Shown here piece by piece: positions 42,071-52,769 of a stretch of 64,000 nt of DNA (the first letter of the stretch is position 1; each line of letters begins with the position of its first letter). Made by a program: the position numbers and the translations under genes. Under the pieces are notes generated by a model. It saw only the letters and a list, made by a program, of their open reading frames with translations, ran no database searches and was not told where the DNA came from. Origin of the DNA: Nocardia panacis (GTDB taxonomy: Bacteria > Actinomycetota > Actinomycetes > Mycobacteriales > Mycobacteriaceae); NCBI RefSeq assembly GCF_003598715.1, contig NZ_QZFU01000006.1, forward strand, positions 278,737 to 342,736. The letters run 5' to 3'.

Positions 42071-42790
42071 ATGAGTTACGGCGCGTTCGAGAAGACCGTG
42101 GTGGCGTTGTTGGAGAACGGGTCACGGTTGCAGGGACCCGCGGTCGCCAGGTATGTCGAGCGGCTGCGGCGCGCCCATCCCGAGGAGCGCCCGGCGCAGC
42201 TCATCGAGCGGTTGGAGCGGCAGTTCCTGCTCGCGGTGACCGGCAGCGGCGGCGCGGCGGGGGCCACGGCGGCGGTGCCCGGCGTCGGCACCATCGCCTC
42301 GTTGGCCGCGATCACCGCCGAGACCGCGTTCTTCCTGGAGGCGTCGGCGGTGTTCACGCTGGCGGTCGCCTCGGTGCACGGGATCGCGCCGCAGGACAAA
42401 CAGCAGCGCAGGGCGCTGGTGTTGGCGGTGGTCCTGGGCGATTCGGGCATGCAGATCGTGGAGGGCACGGTCGGTCACTCGGCCAAGAACTGGGGCAGCC
42501 TGATGGCCAACCGGATTCCCGGACTCTCGGCGATGAACGACTCGCTGATGAAGCGATTCATCGTGCGTTTCCTCACCAAGCGGATGGCGCTCGCGGCGGG
42601 CAAGATCCTGCCCGCCGGGATCGGCGCCGTCATCGGCGGATTCGGCAATCGGGCACTGGGGAAGACCACGATCGCCAACGCGCGCAAAGCATTCGGACCC
42701 GCGCCCGCGACCTGGCCCGCCGGGGAGCTGGTCATCGACGCGGATCCGCTGCCCGCGCTGGACGCGCCGCAGCCCCCCGCGGCGCACTGA
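42071..42790 (+). CDS. EcsC-like helical membrane-associated protein
   Basis: 239 residues from ATG 42071 with AAGGGG 8 nt upstream. The pattern resembles EcsC-type proteins: a glycine/alanine segment (GAAGATAAVPGVGTIASLAAITAETAFFLEAS, given here as a region at about 60-90), then a basic helix, and a late GKILPAGIGAVIGGFGNRALG motif near 185-205. EcsC function is unknown, though it is encoded with an ABC ATPase/permease in Bacillus. An ABC ATPase gene starts 2 bp downstream here, followed by a permease gene. The family call is tentative. Confidence 0.6.
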   Translation: MSYGAFEKTVVALLENGSRLQGPAVARYVERLRRAHPEERPAQLIERLERQFLLAVTGSGGAAGATAAVPGVGTIASLAAITAETAFFLEASAVFTLAVASVHGIAPQDKQQRRALVLAVVLGDSGMQIVEGTVGHSAKNWGSLMANRIPGLSAMNDSLMKRFIVRFLTKRMALAAGKILPAGIGAVIGGFGNRALGKTTIANARKAFGPAPATWPAGELVIDADPLPALDAPQPPAAH

Positions 42791-42792
42791 AC

Positions 42793-43722
42793 ATGAATGC
42801 GCAGAAGACTCCCGCCCTCGCGGCACGCGGGCTGACCAAACACTTCGGCCCGGTGGCGGCGGTGCGCGGTATCGATCTCACCGTGTCCGCCGGGACGGTG
42901 GCGGCGCTGATCGGTCCGTTCGGCGCGGGCAAGTCCACCGTGCTGCGACTGCTGCTCGGACTGTCGCAACCCACCTCGGGCACGGTCGAACTGCACGGAC
43001 CCGCGCGCGGAATGCTCGCGCCGCGTGGACTACATCCCGGCCTGACGGCACGCGATCACCTGCGCGGCTACGCGGCGGCCGTTCGCCTGCCCGATGAACG
43101 GGTGGATCAGGTGCTCGGCCTCGTCGGACTGGAGGAGCGCGCCGCCGCCAGGATCAAGATGCTCGCACCGGGCGAGCGGACCAGACTCGCGCTGGCCACC
43201 GTCCTGCTCGACGACCCACGGGTCCTGCTGCTGGACGAACCCTTCGACGGACTCGACCCGACCGAACGCGCCCGCCTGCACGACCTGCTGCGCCGACATG
43301 CCCGACGCGGCGGCAGCGCACTGCTCACCGGCGAGAGCCTCGCCGCCGCGCTGCCCGCCGCCGACCAGGTGATCGTGCTCAGCGCGGGCACGGTGACCTA
43401 TCAGGGCACGCCGACGCGGCTGCGGCGCAATCATCCCGACCGACTCGTGGTGGCCGCGAGCACACCCATCGCACTGGCCACCATGCTCGCCGCGCGCGGC
43501 TACACCGATGCCGTCATGCGGCCGGACGGGCGGCTGGCCATCGCCGAGGCAAGCGAGGCCCAGATCCGCGACGCCGCGATCGCGGCGGGTGTGCGGATCG
43601 ACGCGATCCTCGCCGATCCCATCCATCCGGATCGGGTCCTGGCCGGACTCACCAAAACCGCTGTGCCCTCGGCGATTCCGGCCGGAGTCGCGCCGCCGCA
43701 ACCGTACGGGATACCACGATGA
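42793..43722 (+). CDS. ABC transporter ATP-binding protein (NatA/CcmA-like)
   Basis: 309 residues. Walker A is GPFGAGKST (about 41-49), the signature degenerate LAPGERTRLALATVLL (for LSGGQ), Walker B VLLLDEPFDGLDP, and the H-loop position lies in a LLTGESLA segment with no His. A C-terminal extension of about 80 residues is typical of drug or antibiotic exporters of this class. The signature and H-loop changes suggest lowered ATPase activity. It overlaps the permease gene (ATGA at 43719). Confidence 0.9.
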   Translation: MNAQKTPALAARGLTKHFGPVAAVRGIDLTVSAGTVAALIGPFGAGKSTVLRLLLGLSQPTSGTVELHGPARGMLAPRGLHPGLTARDHLRGYAAAVRLPDERVDQVLGLVGLEERAAARIKMLAPGERTRLALATVLLDDPRVLLLDEPFDGLDPTERARLHDLLRRHARRGGSALLTGESLAAALPAADQVIVLSAGTVTYQGTPTRLRRNHPDRLVVAASTPIALATMLAARGYTDAVMRPDGRLAIAEASEAQIRDAAIAAGVRIDAILADPIHPDRVLAGLTKTAVPSAIPAGVAPPQPYGIPR

Positions 43723-44501
43723 CCGACCTGATTCCGGCCGATCTGCTCCCGGCCGCGCACTCCGAGATCCGCAGGGTCGTCGGTCTGCGGTGGCCGCGCG
43801 TGCTCGCCGTCGCGCTCATCGCGGGCGCGGGGGTCGTGAATATCGGCTTCGCCGTTACCGCCGGGCACGCGGACCCCAAGGGTCAGCCCGCCACGGGCAC
43901 CGCGACCATCGGGCTGTACCTGGCGCTGGCCGCGACGGCGCTGGCGGCGGCGATCTTCGGCGCGCTCGGCTCGGGCGGGGAGTACCGGTACGGCACGCTG
44001 GCCACGGCGGCGCAGTTCATCCCGAATCGGGATCGGCTGGTGACCGCGAAGTTCGCGGTCACCGTTGGGGCGGCGCTGGCGGTGGCGGCGCTGGTCGAAG
44101 TGATCGGCGGCGGCTTGCTGCTCGGCCTCGGCCGGGGCAAATTCCCGGTCTGGGGCAATCTGATCGGCGCGTTCGGCGGTGGACTGCTCGCGGTGGTGTG
44201 CTGGGCGGTCATCGGCACCGCGCTCGGCATGTTGGTGCGGACGGCTTCGGGTGCGGTGACCATGCTGCTCGGGTGGTTGGTGGTCGTCGAACCGCTGGTG
44301 TGGCTGGTCGCGGGCAAGGCGGGGGCGGGTGGGGTGGTGGCTTTGCTGCCGGGCTCGGCGACGATCGGGACGGTGGCGGTCGGGTCGTTCGCGAAGAGTC
44401 CGCTCATCGCGCCGACGCCCGCGGCGATCGTGGTGCTGGTGTGTTGGGCCGCCGCGATGGCGACCGGCGCATGGTGGACGGTGCGGCGCGGCGAGATGTG
44501 A
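43719..44501 (+). CDS. ABC-2-type transporter permease
   Basis: 260 residues with about six membrane segments (about 27-45, 65-88, 108-135, 145-170, 180-200, 230-250). The ABC-2 pattern EYRYGTLATAAQFIPNRDRLVTAK (region near 88-112) fits the coupling-helix side of ABC-2 permeases. It is translationally coupled to the ATPase gene and should form the membrane half of the exporter. The substrate is unknown. Confidence 0.88.
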   Translation: MTDLIPADLLPAAHSEIRRVVGLRWPRVLAVALIAGAGVVNIGFAVTAGHADPKGQPATGTATIGLYLALAATALAAAIFGALGSGGEYRYGTLATAAQFIPNRDRLVTAKFAVTVGAALAVAALVEVIGGGLLLGLGRGKFPVWGNLIGAFGGGLLAVVCWAVIGTALGMLVRTASGAVTMLLGWLVVVEPLVWLVAGKAGAGGVVALLPGSATIGTVAVGSFAKSPLIAPTPAAIVVLVCWAAAMATGAWWTVRRGEM

Positions 44502-44587
44502 TTTCGTCGAATTCCACAAGTAGGTCGTTCTCCACAGCGGGGCGATCGGCACCGTGGCGGTCGAGGGGCGCGACTATCGTCGGTTGC

Positions 44588-47500
44588 GTGAGTGGGGACG
44601 ATCAACCGGGGTGGATTCGGCGGCTGTGGGGCGAAAGTCGCTCGCACGGCAAACTTCTCGTGGGCCTCGCGGTCGCGGTCCTGCTGGGCGCGGCTGTCGA
44701 TGTCACCGCGCCGCTGCTGGCCAAGCGCGCGCTCGATGCGGCCGTGTTGGGCCACACCGGGATCATCGCGGTGGTGGCGGCCCTGTTGGCGGCGTTGGCC
44801 GCGGGCCGGTTCACCGCGGCTTTCGGGCGGCGAATGCTGGCCGGCCAACTGTCACTCGACGTTCAGCACGGGCTGCGGGTGCGGCTGCTCGGGGCGTTGC
44901 AGCGGCTCGACGGTCCGGGTCAGGACGCCATTCGCACCGGGCAGGTAGTGTCGCGCTCCATCTCAGACCTGCAATTGGTGCAGGGGCTGTTCGCCATGGT
45001 TCCCATCTCGGCCATGTCGGCGCTGGAATTCCTGCTCGCCGCCGGGGTCATGGTGTGGTTGTCGCCGCCCCTGGCAGCGGTCGCCCTGCTGGTGGTGCCC
45101 GCCATCGCGCTGGTGGTGTTGCGCATGCGGCCCCGGATCTATGCCGCCACCTGGTCGGCGCAGCAGCGGGCCGCCGATCTGGCCCAGCACGTGGAGGAGA
45201 CGGTCACCGGAGTCCGGGTGGTCAAGGGATTCGGGCAGGAGGCCCGAATGGTCGAGGTGTTGGCCGAGCACGGGCGCGCGCTCTATGCCGAGCGGCTGCG
45301 CGCGGCGCGGCTGAATTCCCGCTTCGCACCGCTGGTCTTGGCGATCCCGCAGCTCGGCCTGGTCGCGGTGATCGGCTTCGGCGGGGCGCTGGCGCTGCAC
45401 GGCACGATCGGTATCGGCACGTTCCTGGTGTTCGCCGCCTATGTCACCACCATGAATTTCGCGGCGCGCACGGTCTCGGGCATGGTGGTGCTGGCCCAGC
45501 TCACCCGCGCCGCGGCCGAGCGGGTCTACCAGGTCATCGATGCCGCGCCGGAGCGGGTCGATCCGCCCGAACCCGAACCGCTGCCCGAGGGGCCGCTCGG
45601 CATCGAATTCGATGCCGTCACCTTCGGATTCGATCCGGCGCGACCGGTGCTGCGGGAGCTGGATCTCACCGTCCGCCCCGGCGAGACGGTCGCCGTCATC
45701 GGCCCGGCGGGTTCGGGCAAGTCGACGTTGGCGCTGCTGCTCGCGCGGTTCTACGCACCGGATTCCGGTGCGGTCCGACTGTCCGGGGCGTCCGGATCGG
45801 TGGACATCGCCGCGGCGCGCGGCGCGGAGGTGCGCGGCGCGGTCGGGGTGGTCTTCGACGAGCCGTTCCTGTTCTCCGACACCATCGCCGCCAATATCGC
45901 GCTCGGCCGCCCCGAGGCCACGGCCGCCGAGATCCGCCAGGCGGCCAAAATGGCGGCGGCCGACGATTTCATCGCCGAACTCCCCGACGGCTACGACACG
46001 GTGGTGGGCGAGCGCGGACTCACCCTCTCCGGTGGGCAGCGTCAGCGTTTGGCGCTCGCGCGCACCCTGCTGGCCCGGCCGCGCGTCCTGGTGCTCGACG
46101 ACGCGACGTCGGCGGTCGACGCGGTCACCGAGGCGGCCATCTTCGACGCGCTGCCCGATCGGGGCGGCCGCACCACGCTCATCCTCGCGCATCGCGAATC
46201 CACACTGGCCCATGCCGATCGGGTCATCCGGCTGCCCGCGCCCGCGGCGGGCGCGGGTTTGCGCCCGATCGAATCGAGCGTCAAGACGCGCGAGCGGGTC
46301 GAGTCGTGGGGCGGCCGATCGCTGGATATCCAGGAGACGCCGGAACTTCGACGCAACCTGGCGAAACTGCCACCCTCCGCCGAACAGCCTCAGGTGGGCG
46401 AGGCCGAATTGCGCAGTCCCGACCCCCGATTCCGGCTGGTCCACCTACTGCGCCCGGTGCTCGTGGCGCTGCTCGCGGTGGTCGTCCTGCTCGCGGTGGA
46501 CGCGACGCTCGGCGTCGCCTTTCCGGCGCTCATTCGCTTCGCCATCGATCACGGTGTGGCCCAGCGGGATTCGTGGGCATTGGCGCTGGCCGCGCTGATC
46601 GGCGCGGCACTCGCGCTCGCCGGATTCGCGGTCAACGCGGTCAATGCCGTGCTCACCGCGCGCACGGGTGAGCGTGTGCTGTACGGGCTGCGGGTGCGCA
46701 GCTACGCGCACCTGCAGCGACTCGGGCTCGATTTCTACGAGCGCGAACTGTCCGGCCGCATCATGACCCGGATGACCACCGATGTGGACGCGCTGTCCAC
46801 CTTCCTGCAGACCGGGGTGGCCACCACCCTCGTCAGCCTGCTCACGCTGATCGGTATCGCGGTGGCACTGCTGGTCATCGATGCCTCCCTGGCGGCAGTG
46901 GTGCTGCTGGCCATGCCGCCGCTGCTGGCGGCCACGCTGTGGTTCCGCCGGGTCTCGGCCCGCGCGTACGCCGAATCGCGGGAGCGGGTTTCGACGGTCA
47001 ATGCCGACTTCCAGGAGAATGTCGGCGGATTGCGCGCGGTGCAGGCCAACCGGCACGAACCGGCCGCCGCCCGCCGCTTCGCCGAGTACTCGCTGCGCTA
47101 CCGGCACAGCAGAATGCGTGCCCAGCGGGCCATCTCGCTCTATTTCGCCTTCGTGGTGATCTGGGAGGATCTGGCGCTGGCCGCAGTGATCTTGATCGGC
47201 GCCCGCGAGGTCGCTTCCGGGACAACAAGCCAGGGAACGCTCATCGCGTTCGTGCTCTACCTGGGCCTGATCTTCGGCCCGATCCTGAATCTCTCGCAGA
47301 CCTTCGACAGCTATCAGCAGGCCGCCGTCGGCCTGCGCCGCATCGGCGAACTACTGCGCACCCCGTCCACCATCGCCGCTGATCCCCCCGATGCGATATC
47401 CGTCACAGGACGGCTGCGCGGTGCGGTCCGGCTAGCCGGGGTGCACTTCCACTATCCGGGCACCACGGTGCCCGCACTCGACGGCGTCGCCCTCACCGTC

Positions 47501-48220
47501 GCGCCGGGCGAGACGCTGGCCCTGGTCGGGGCCACGGGCGCGGGCAAATCCACCATCGTCAAACTCTTGGCCCGCCTGTACGACCTCCCGCCCGAAGCCG
47601 CAGACCCGATCCTGGTCGATGAGACGGATATCCGCCGCTACCGCCTGGCCGACTATCGCGCCCGCCTCGGCCTGGTCCCCCAGGAGGCACACCTGTTCAC
47701 CGGCGATATCGCGAGCAATATCGCCTTCGGCAGACCAGGGGCCACCCCGGCGGAGATCGCGCGGGCGGCCAGGGCCGTCGGCGCGGCCGACATGATCGAG
47801 CGACTGCCCGAGGGCATGGGGCAGCAGGTCGGCGAGCGCGGGCGTGGGCTCTCGGCCGGTCAGCGTCAACTCATCGCGCTGGCCCGCGCCGAACTGGTCG
47901 ATCCGGACCTGCTGCTCCTCGACGAGGCCACCGCGACACTCGATCCGCAGACCGAGCACGCGGTGCTGGTTGCGAGCCGATCGCTGGCGCGCGGCCGCAC
48001 CACCGTTCTGGTCGCGCACCGACTCGCCACCGCCGCGCGGGCCGACCGGATCGCCGTCGTCGATCACGGCCGGATCACCGAACTGGGCACCCACGCCGAA
48101 CTGCTGGCGGCGCGCGGGCGCTATGCCCGCCTGTGGGCGGCGGCGCGACAATCGGAAGGCATATTCTCGGTCACAGACGAGTCGTCAACCATGGAGTCGG
48201 GTGTATCCGGTGGTCCGTAG
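44588..48220 (+). CDS. fused double ABC exporter (TMD-NBD-TMD-NBD), Rv0194-like
   Basis: 1210 residues from GTG 44588. Two complete half-transporters are fused. Half 1 has six helices and an NBD with Walker A GPAGSGKST, signature LSGGQRQR and Walker B LVLDDATSAVD, where the usual catalytic Glu is Asp; its Q-loop reads VFDEPF. Half 2 has GATGAGKST, LSAGQRQL, LLLLDEATATLD and a normal VPQEAH Q-loop. One degenerate and one canonical site is the asymmetric pattern of heterodimeric type IV exporters such as TM287/288. M. tuberculosis Rv0194 has the same architecture and exports drugs. Likely substrates are lipophilic compounds. Confidence 0.93.
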   Translation: MSGDDQPGWIRRLWGESRSHGKLLVGLAVAVLLGAAVDVTAPLLAKRALDAAVLGHTGIIAVVAALLAALAAGRFTAAFGRRMLAGQLSLDVQHGLRVRLLGALQRLDGPGQDAIRTGQVVSRSISDLQLVQGLFAMVPISAMSALEFLLAAGVMVWLSPPLAAVALLVVPAIALVVLRMRPRIYAATWSAQQRAADLAQHVEETVTGVRVVKGFGQEARMVEVLAEHGRALYAERLRAARLNSRFAPLVLAIPQLGLVAVIGFGGALALHGTIGIGTFLVFAAYVTTMNFAARTVSGMVVLAQLTRAAAERVYQVIDAAPERVDPPEPEPLPEGPLGIEFDAVTFGFDPARPVLRELDLTVRPGETVAVIGPAGSGKSTLALLLARFYAPDSGAVRLSGASGSVDIAAARGAEVRGAVGVVFDEPFLFSDTIAANIALGRPEATAAEIRQAAKMAAADDFIAELPDGYDTVVGERGLTLSGGQRQRLALARTLLARPRVLVLDDATSAVDAVTEAAIFDALPDRGGRTTLILAHRESTLAHADRVIRLPAPAAGAGLRPIESSVKTRERVESWGGRSLDIQETPELRRNLAKLPPSAEQPQVGEAELRSPDPRFRLVHLLRPVLVALLAVVVLLAVDATLGVAFPALIRFAIDHGVAQRDSWALALAALIGAALALAGFAVNAVNAVLTARTGERVLYGLRVRSYAHLQRLGLDFYERELSGRIMTRMTTDVDALSTFLQTGVATTLVSLLTLIGIAVALLVIDASLAAVVLLAMPPLLAATLWFRRVSARAYAESRERVSTVNADFQENVGGLRAVQANRHEPAAARRFAEYSLRYRHSRMRAQRAISLYFAFVVIWEDLALAAVILIGAREVASGTTSQGTLIAFVLYLGLIFGPILNLSQTFDSYQQAAVGLRRIGELLRTPSTIAADPPDAISVTGRLRGAVRLAGVHFHYPGTTVPALDGVALTVAPGETLALVGATGAGKSTIVKLLARLYDLPPEAADPILVDETDIRRYRLADYRARLGLVPQEAHLFTGDIASNIAFGRPGATPAEIARAARAVGAADMIERLPEGMGQQVGERGRGLSAGQRQLIALARAELVDPDLLLLDEATATLDPQTEHAVLVASRSLARGRTTVLVAHRLATAARADRIAVVDHGRITELGTHAELLAARGRYARLWAAARQSEGIFSVTDESSTMESGVSGGP

Positions 48221-48241
48221 ATCCGCCGATTTGCTGCTGGG

Positions 48242-48257
48242 CCTATCCTCAGATAGG
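48242..48257 (+). promoter_or_regulatory. inverted repeat upstream of kgd
   Basis: CCTATC (48242-48247) and GATAGG (48252-48257) flank a 4-nt spacer, about 87 bp before the kgd start. It may be a regulator site or a weak hairpin after the ABC gene. The symmetry is exact but short. Confidence 0.35.
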
Positions 48258-48343
48258 GCGCATCGGCGCGCATCCGCTGATCCCCGTGCCGGGCACGTCA
48301 CAAACGTCGCAGCGCTTAGAACGAAAAGAGGCGAACACCTGCT

Positions 48344-51300
48344 GTGAGCAGCTCAACTTCCCAGTTCGGACAGAACCAGTGGCTAGTCGACGAGATGTAT
48401 CAGAAGTTCAAACAGGATCCATCCTCCGTCGACGAGAGCTGGCACGAGTTCCTGGCCGATTACACCCCGGAAGCGACGAGTGATTCCGGCAACAGCCAGA
48501 CCGCTCCCGCCGTTCCCGCGCAGGCGGCCACCCCGGCACCGGCCGCCGCGGCCCCCTCCCCGGCGCCCGCCGCGACCGCCGTGTCTGCGTCGGCAGTCGC
48601 CCCGGCCCCCGCGCCCGCCCCGGCCGCCGCCCGCACCCCGCAGACCACGCCTGCGGCGACCTCGAACGCGGCCCCCACCTCGGGCGCGCCCGTGAAGGTC
48701 GCGACGGGCGAGGAGTCGAAGGTGCTGCGCGGTCCGGCCGCCGCCGTGGTCAAGAACATGTCCGCCTCGCTCACCATCCCCACCGCCACCTCGGTGCGCG
48801 CCATCCCGGCCAAACTGATGATCGACAATCGCCTGGTCATCAATAACCACCTGGCCCGCACCCGCGGCGGCAAGATCTCCTTCACCCACCTGCTCGGCTA
48901 CGCCATCGTGCAGGCGGTCAAGAAGTTCCCGAACCTGAACCGGCACTTCGCCGAGATCGATGGCAAGCCCAATGCCGTCACCCCGGCCCACACCAACCTG
49001 GGCCTCGCCATCGACTTGGCGGGCAAGGACGGCAGCCGCTCACTGGTGGTCGCGGCCATCAAGGGTTGCGAGACAATGACTTTCGGGCAGTTCCACACCG
49101 CCTACGAGGATATTGTCCGCCGGGCCCGCGACGGCAAGCTCGGCATCGACGACTTCTCCGGCGTCACCATCTCGCTCACCAATCCGGGCACCATCGGCAC
49201 CGTGCACTCGGTGCCGCGGCTGATGCCCGGCCAGGGCGCGATCATCGGCGCGGGCGCGATGGAGTACCCGGCCGAGTTCCAGGGCATGAGCGAGGACCGC
49301 ATCGCCGATATCGGCATCGGCAAGCTGATGACCCTCACCTCGACCTACGATCACCGCATCATCCAGGGCGCGGAATCGGGCGACTTCCTGCGCACCATCC
49401 ACCAATTGCTGATCTCCGACGAGTTCTACGACGAGATCTTCCACGGCCTGGGCGTGCCCTACGAGCCGGTGCGCTGGCGCAAGGACATCCGCGAGCGCGG
49501 CGTGGACAAGAGCGCGCGGGTCCTCGAGCTCATCGCCTCCTACCGCAGCCGCGGCCACCTGATGGCCGACACCGACCCGCTGCGTCTGGTCAAGGACAAG
49601 TTCCGCAGCCATCCCGACCTGGACGTCACCCAGCACGGCCTCACCCTGTGGGACCTGGACCGCGAATTCAATGTCGCGGGCTTCCACGGCCGCGAGACCA
49701 TGAAGCTGCGCGATGTGCTCTCGGTGCTGCGCGACGCGTACTGCCGCCACGTCGGCGTCGAATACATGCACATCATGGAACCCGAACAGCTCCAGTGGAT
49801 TCAGGAGCGGGTCGAGACCCAGCATGTCAAGCCGACCGTCGCCCAGCAGAAGTACGTCCTGAATCGGCTGAACGCGGCCGAGGCGTTCGAGACCTTCCTG
49901 CAGACCAAATACGTCGGGCAGAAGCGTTTCTCGCTCGAGGGCGCCGAGGCCGTCATCCCGATGATGGACGCCGTCATCGACCAGTGCGCCGCGTACGCCC
50001 TCGACGAGGTCGTCATCGGTATGCCGCACCGCGGCCGCCTGAATGTGCTGGCCAATATCGTCGGCAAGCCCTACTCGAAGATCTTCACCGAGTTCGAGGG
50101 CAATATGAATCCGGCGGCCACCCACGGCTCCGGCGATGTGAAGTACCACCTCGGCGCGCGCGGCACCTACCTGCAGATGTTCGGCGACAACGAGATCGAG
50201 GTCTCGCTCACCGCGAACCCCTCGCATCTCGAAGCGGTGGACCCGGTGCTCGAGGGTCTGGTTCGCGCCAAGCAGGACCTGCTCGACAAGGGCGACGGCC
50301 CCACCGGCTTCTCCGTGGTGCCGCTCATGCTGCACGGCGACGCGGCCTTCGCCGGTCAGGGCGTGGTGGCCGAGACGCTGAACATGTCGGGTCTGCGCGG
50401 CTACCGTGTCGGCGGCACCATCCACATCGTGGTGAACAACCAGATCGGCTTCACCACCGCACCGGAGAACAGCCGCTCCACCGAGTACGCCACCGATATC
50501 GCGAAGTTCATCGGCGCGCCCATCCTCCACGTCAACGGCGACGACCCGGAGGCGTGCGATTGGGTGGCCCGCCTGGCGGTCGATTTCCGGCAGAAGTTCC
50601 GCAAGGACGTCGTCATCGACATGATCTGCTACCGCCGTCGCGGCCACAACGAGGGCGACGACCCGTCGATGACCCAGCCGTTCATGTACGACCTGATCGA
50701 CACCAAGCGTTCGGTTCGCAAGGCCTACACCGAGAGCCTGATCGGCCGCGGCGATATCTCGCTCAAGGAGGCCGAGGACGCGCTGCGCGACTACCAGGGC
50801 CAGTTGGAGCGGGTGTTCAACGAGGTTCGCGAACTCGAGAAGTACGTTCCCGAGCCCAGCGAATCGGTCGAGGACGACCAGTCCGTGCCCGGCACCGTCG
50901 TCACCGCCGTGGACAAGGCCGTGCTGCAGCGCATCGGTGACGCCTTCCTCGGCGTGCCCGACGGCTTCAATGTGCATCCGCGCGTGAAGCCGGTGCTGGA
51001 GAAGCGGCGCGAGATGGCCTACGAGGGCAAGGTGGACTGGGCGTTCGCCGAGTTGCTCGCCTTCGGCACCCTGATCGATGAGGGTCGCGCGGTGCGGTTG
51101 ACGGGTCAGGATTCGCGGCGCGGCACCTTCACCCAGCGGCACTCGGTCATCATCGACCGCAAGTCGGCCGAGGAGTACACGCCGCTGCACAATATCGGTT
51201 CGGACAAGCCGGGCTGGTTCGCCGTGCACGATTCGGCGCTGAGCGAATACGCCGCCGTCGGTTTCGAATACGGCTATTCGCTGGGCAATCCGGACGCGCT

Positions 51301-52084
51301 GGTGCTGTGGGAGGCCCAGTTCGGTGATTTCGTCAATGGCGCGCAATCGATCATCGACGAGTTCATCTCCTCCGGTGAGGCCAAGTGGGGTCAGCTCTCG
51401 GAGGTGGTGCTGCTGCTGCCGCACGGCCACGAGGGTCAGGGTCCCGACCACACCTCCGGCCGGATCGAGCGCTTCCTGCAGTTGTGCGCGGAGGGTTCGA
51501 TGACGGTGGCGGTGCCGTCCACGCCTGCCAACTACTTCCACCTGCTGCGCAGGCACGCGCTCGACGGTATCCGCCGTCCGCTGATCGTCTTCACCCCGAA
51601 GTCGATGCTGCGCAACAAGGCCGTGGTGTCGGATCTGAAGGATTTCACCGAGTCGAAGTTCCGTTCGGTGTTCGACGAGCCGGCCTACGAGCAGGGCATC
51701 GGCGATCGGTCCAAGGTCAAGCGCGTCCTGCTGACCAGCGGCAAGCTCTACTACGAGTTGGCCGCGAACAAGGCCAAGCTCAAGCGCGAAGATATCGCGA
51801 TCGTGCGGATCGAACAGCTCTACCCGCTGCCGAAGTTCCGTTTGAACGAGGCGCTGGCAGGCTATCCGAATGCCACCGATATCGCCTGGGTCCAGGAAGA
51901 ACCCGCCAACCAGGGCGCCTGGCCCTTCTTCGGTCTGAACCTCCCGGAGATCCTCCCCGAGCGTTTCACCCGTCTGCGCCGCATCTCGCGCCGCGCCATG
52001 TCGGCCCCGTCCTCGGGTTCGAGCAAGGTGCACGCGGTGGAGCAGCAGGAAATCCTCGACGAGGCGTTCGAACCCACCGCATAG
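48344..52084 (+). CDS. kgd: multifunctional 2-oxoglutarate decarboxylase/dehydrogenase E1-E2 protein (Kgd/SucA)
   Basis: 1246 residues from GTG 48344 behind an AGAGG site. Residues 1-40 ([15 protein letters not shown]) are the E1o N-terminal segment. An Ala/Pro linker follows, then an E2-like acyltransferase domain (about 125-350) with catalytic-type His in TYDHRIIQG (about 337). The ThDP-binding E1 domains follow, with [18 protein letters not shown] and [16 protein letters not shown], and the C-terminal transketolase-like domain has [15 protein letters not shown]. This is the mycobacterial/nocardial KGD arrangement feeding the TCA cycle at 2-oxoglutarate and regulated by GarA in relatives. 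A single gene closed by a strong terminator. Confidence 0.97.
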   Translation: MSSSTSQFGQNQWLVDEMYQKFKQDPSSVDESWHEFLADYTPEATSDSGNSQTAPAVPAQAATPAPAAAAPSPAPAATAVSASAVAPAPAPAPAAARTPQTTPAATSNAAPTSGAPVKVATGEESKVLRGPAAAVVKNMSASLTIPTATSVRAIPAKLMIDNRLVINNHLARTRGGKISFTHLLGYAIVQAVKKFPNLNRHFAEIDGKPNAVTPAHTNLGLAIDLAGKDGSRSLVVAAIKGCETMTFGQFHTAYEDIVRRARDGKLGIDDFSGVTISLTNPGTIGTVHSVPRLMPGQGAIIGAGAMEYPAEFQGMSEDRIADIGIGKLMTLTSTYDHRIIQGAESGDFLRTIHQLLISDEFYDEIFHGLGVPYEPVRWRKDIRERGVDKSARVLELIASYRSRGHLMADTDPLRLVKDKFRSHPDLDVTQHGLTLWDLDREFNVAGFHGRETMKLRDVLSVLRDAYCRHVGVEYMHIMEPEQLQWIQERVETQHVKPTVAQQKYVLNRLNAAEAFETFLQTKYVGQKRFSLEGAEAVIPMMDAVIDQCAAYALDEVVIGMPHRGRLNVLANIVGKPYSKIFTEFEGNMNPAATHGSGDVKYHLGARGTYLQMFGDNEIEVSLTANPSHLEAVDPVLEGLVRAKQDLLDKGDGPTGFSVVPLMLHGDAAFAGQGVVAETLNMSGLRGYRVGGTIHIVVNNQIGFTTAPENSRSTEYATDIAKFIGAPILHVNGDDPEACDWVARLAVDFRQKFRKDVVIDMICYRRRGHNEGDDPSMTQPFMYDLIDTKRSVRKAYTESLIGRGDISLKEAEDALRDYQGQLERVFNEVRELEKYVPEPSESVEDDQSVPGTVVTAVDKAVLQRIGDAFLGVPDGFNVHPRVKPVLEKRREMAYEGKVDWAFAELLAFGTLIDEGRAVRLTGQDSRRGTFTQRHSVIIDRKSAEEYTPLHNIGSDKPGWFAVHDSALSEYAAVGFEYGYSLGNPDALVLWEAQFGDFVNGAQSIIDEFISSGEAKWGQLSEVVLLLPHGHEGQGPDHTSGRIERFLQLCAEGSMTVAVPSTPANYFHLLRRHALDGIRRPLIVFTPKSMLRNKAVVSDLKDFTESKFRSVFDEPAYEQGIGDRSKVKRVLLTSGKLYYELAANKAKLKREDIAIVRIEQLYPLPKFRLNEALAGYPNATDIAWVQEEPANQGAWPFFGLNLPEILPERFTRLRRISRRAMSAPSSGSSKVHAVEQQEILDEAFEPTA

Positions 52085-52097
52085 CCCCACCCCGCAG

Positions 52098-52142
52098 CGG
52101 GCCGGATCGCATAGTCAATGCGGTTCGGCCCGTTTTGTTTTC
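52098..52142 (+). terminator. rho-independent terminator of kgd
   Basis: A 15-bp stem (52098-52112 with 52118-52132, two G-U wobbles) and a 5-nt loop are followed by ttttgttttc. It starts 13 bp after the kgd stop and is the clearest intrinsic terminator in the window. It also ends transcription before the convergent TetR gene. Confidence 0.92.
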
Positions 52143-52761
52143 AGCCGCGCAGGGCGGCGGCGAGGGCGGGGTTGAGGGTTAGGGCGAGGGCCAGCAGGGA
52201 GTCGACCAGCAGGGTGATGAGGGCGGGGCGGGGGATGGGTTCGGTGCGCAGCCAGGTGAGGGTGGTTTCCTCGACGAAGGCGATCCAGCCGCGCAGGGCC
52301 AGGTGGAGGCGGGCGCGGTCGAGGTCGGGGGTGGGGAGGGGGGTTTCGGCGAGGATGAGGGTGATGATGGCGTCGCGGGTTTGGTCGACGAGGGGGACCA
52401 CGTCCGGGTTGGCGCTGCCGGGGCCGCGCAGCAGGGCCAGGTATGAGGTGCGGTTCTCGCTGACGTAGTCGATGTAGCGGGCGATGCAGTCGCGCAGCAT
52501 CTCCGGCAGCGGCAGGGTGCGGTCGGGCGTGATGCGTTGTAGCAGTTCACCGTTGGCGTGGCGCACGATGGCGAGTTGGAATTCCTGTTTGTTCTGGAAG
52601 TAGTGGAACAGCAGGCCGCGCGAGATGCCCGCCCGCGCCGCGATCTCGCTGAGCGAGATGTCTTCGAGCGCGCGCTCGGCCAGCAGTTGTGCCCCGAGGG
52701 TGATCAGTTGGGTGCGGCGCTCGTCGGGGCTGAGCCTGGTCCGTTTCACGGTGGAACTCAC
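52141..52761 (-). CDS. TetR-family transcriptional regulator
   Basis: 206 residues. The HTH is textbook: SLSEIAARAGISRGLLFHYFQNKQEF (about residues 36-61), followed by a helical ligand domain. It is divergent from the flavin monooxygenase gene across 91 bp containing TGTTGA/TCAACA repeats. It very likely represses the FMO-SDR-esterase set and itself; the ligand is probably a lipophilic or acyl compound. Confidence 0.93.
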   Translation of the reverse strand: MSSTVKRTRLSPDERRTQLITLGAQLLAERALEDISLSEIAARAGISRGLLFHYFQNKQEFQLAIVRHANGELLQRITPDRTLPLPEMLRDCIARYIDYVSENRTSYLALLRGPGSANPDVVPLVDQTRDAIITLILAETPLPTPDLDRARLHLALRGWIAFVEETTLTWLRTEPIPRPALITLLVDSLLALALTLNPALAAALRG

Positions 52762-52769
52762 TCCGCAAG

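Noticed and set aside
43508..44587. In-frame extension of the fused ABC exporter far upstream
   Set aside because: The extension overlaps the ATPase and permease genes in another frame and has no transporter features; GTG 44588 starts the real protein.
49040..52090. Very long - strand open frame (about 1000 codons) opposite kgd
   Set aside because: It is antisense to a gene with clear domain matches; long antisense frames are common in high-G+C DNA and its translation shows no domain.
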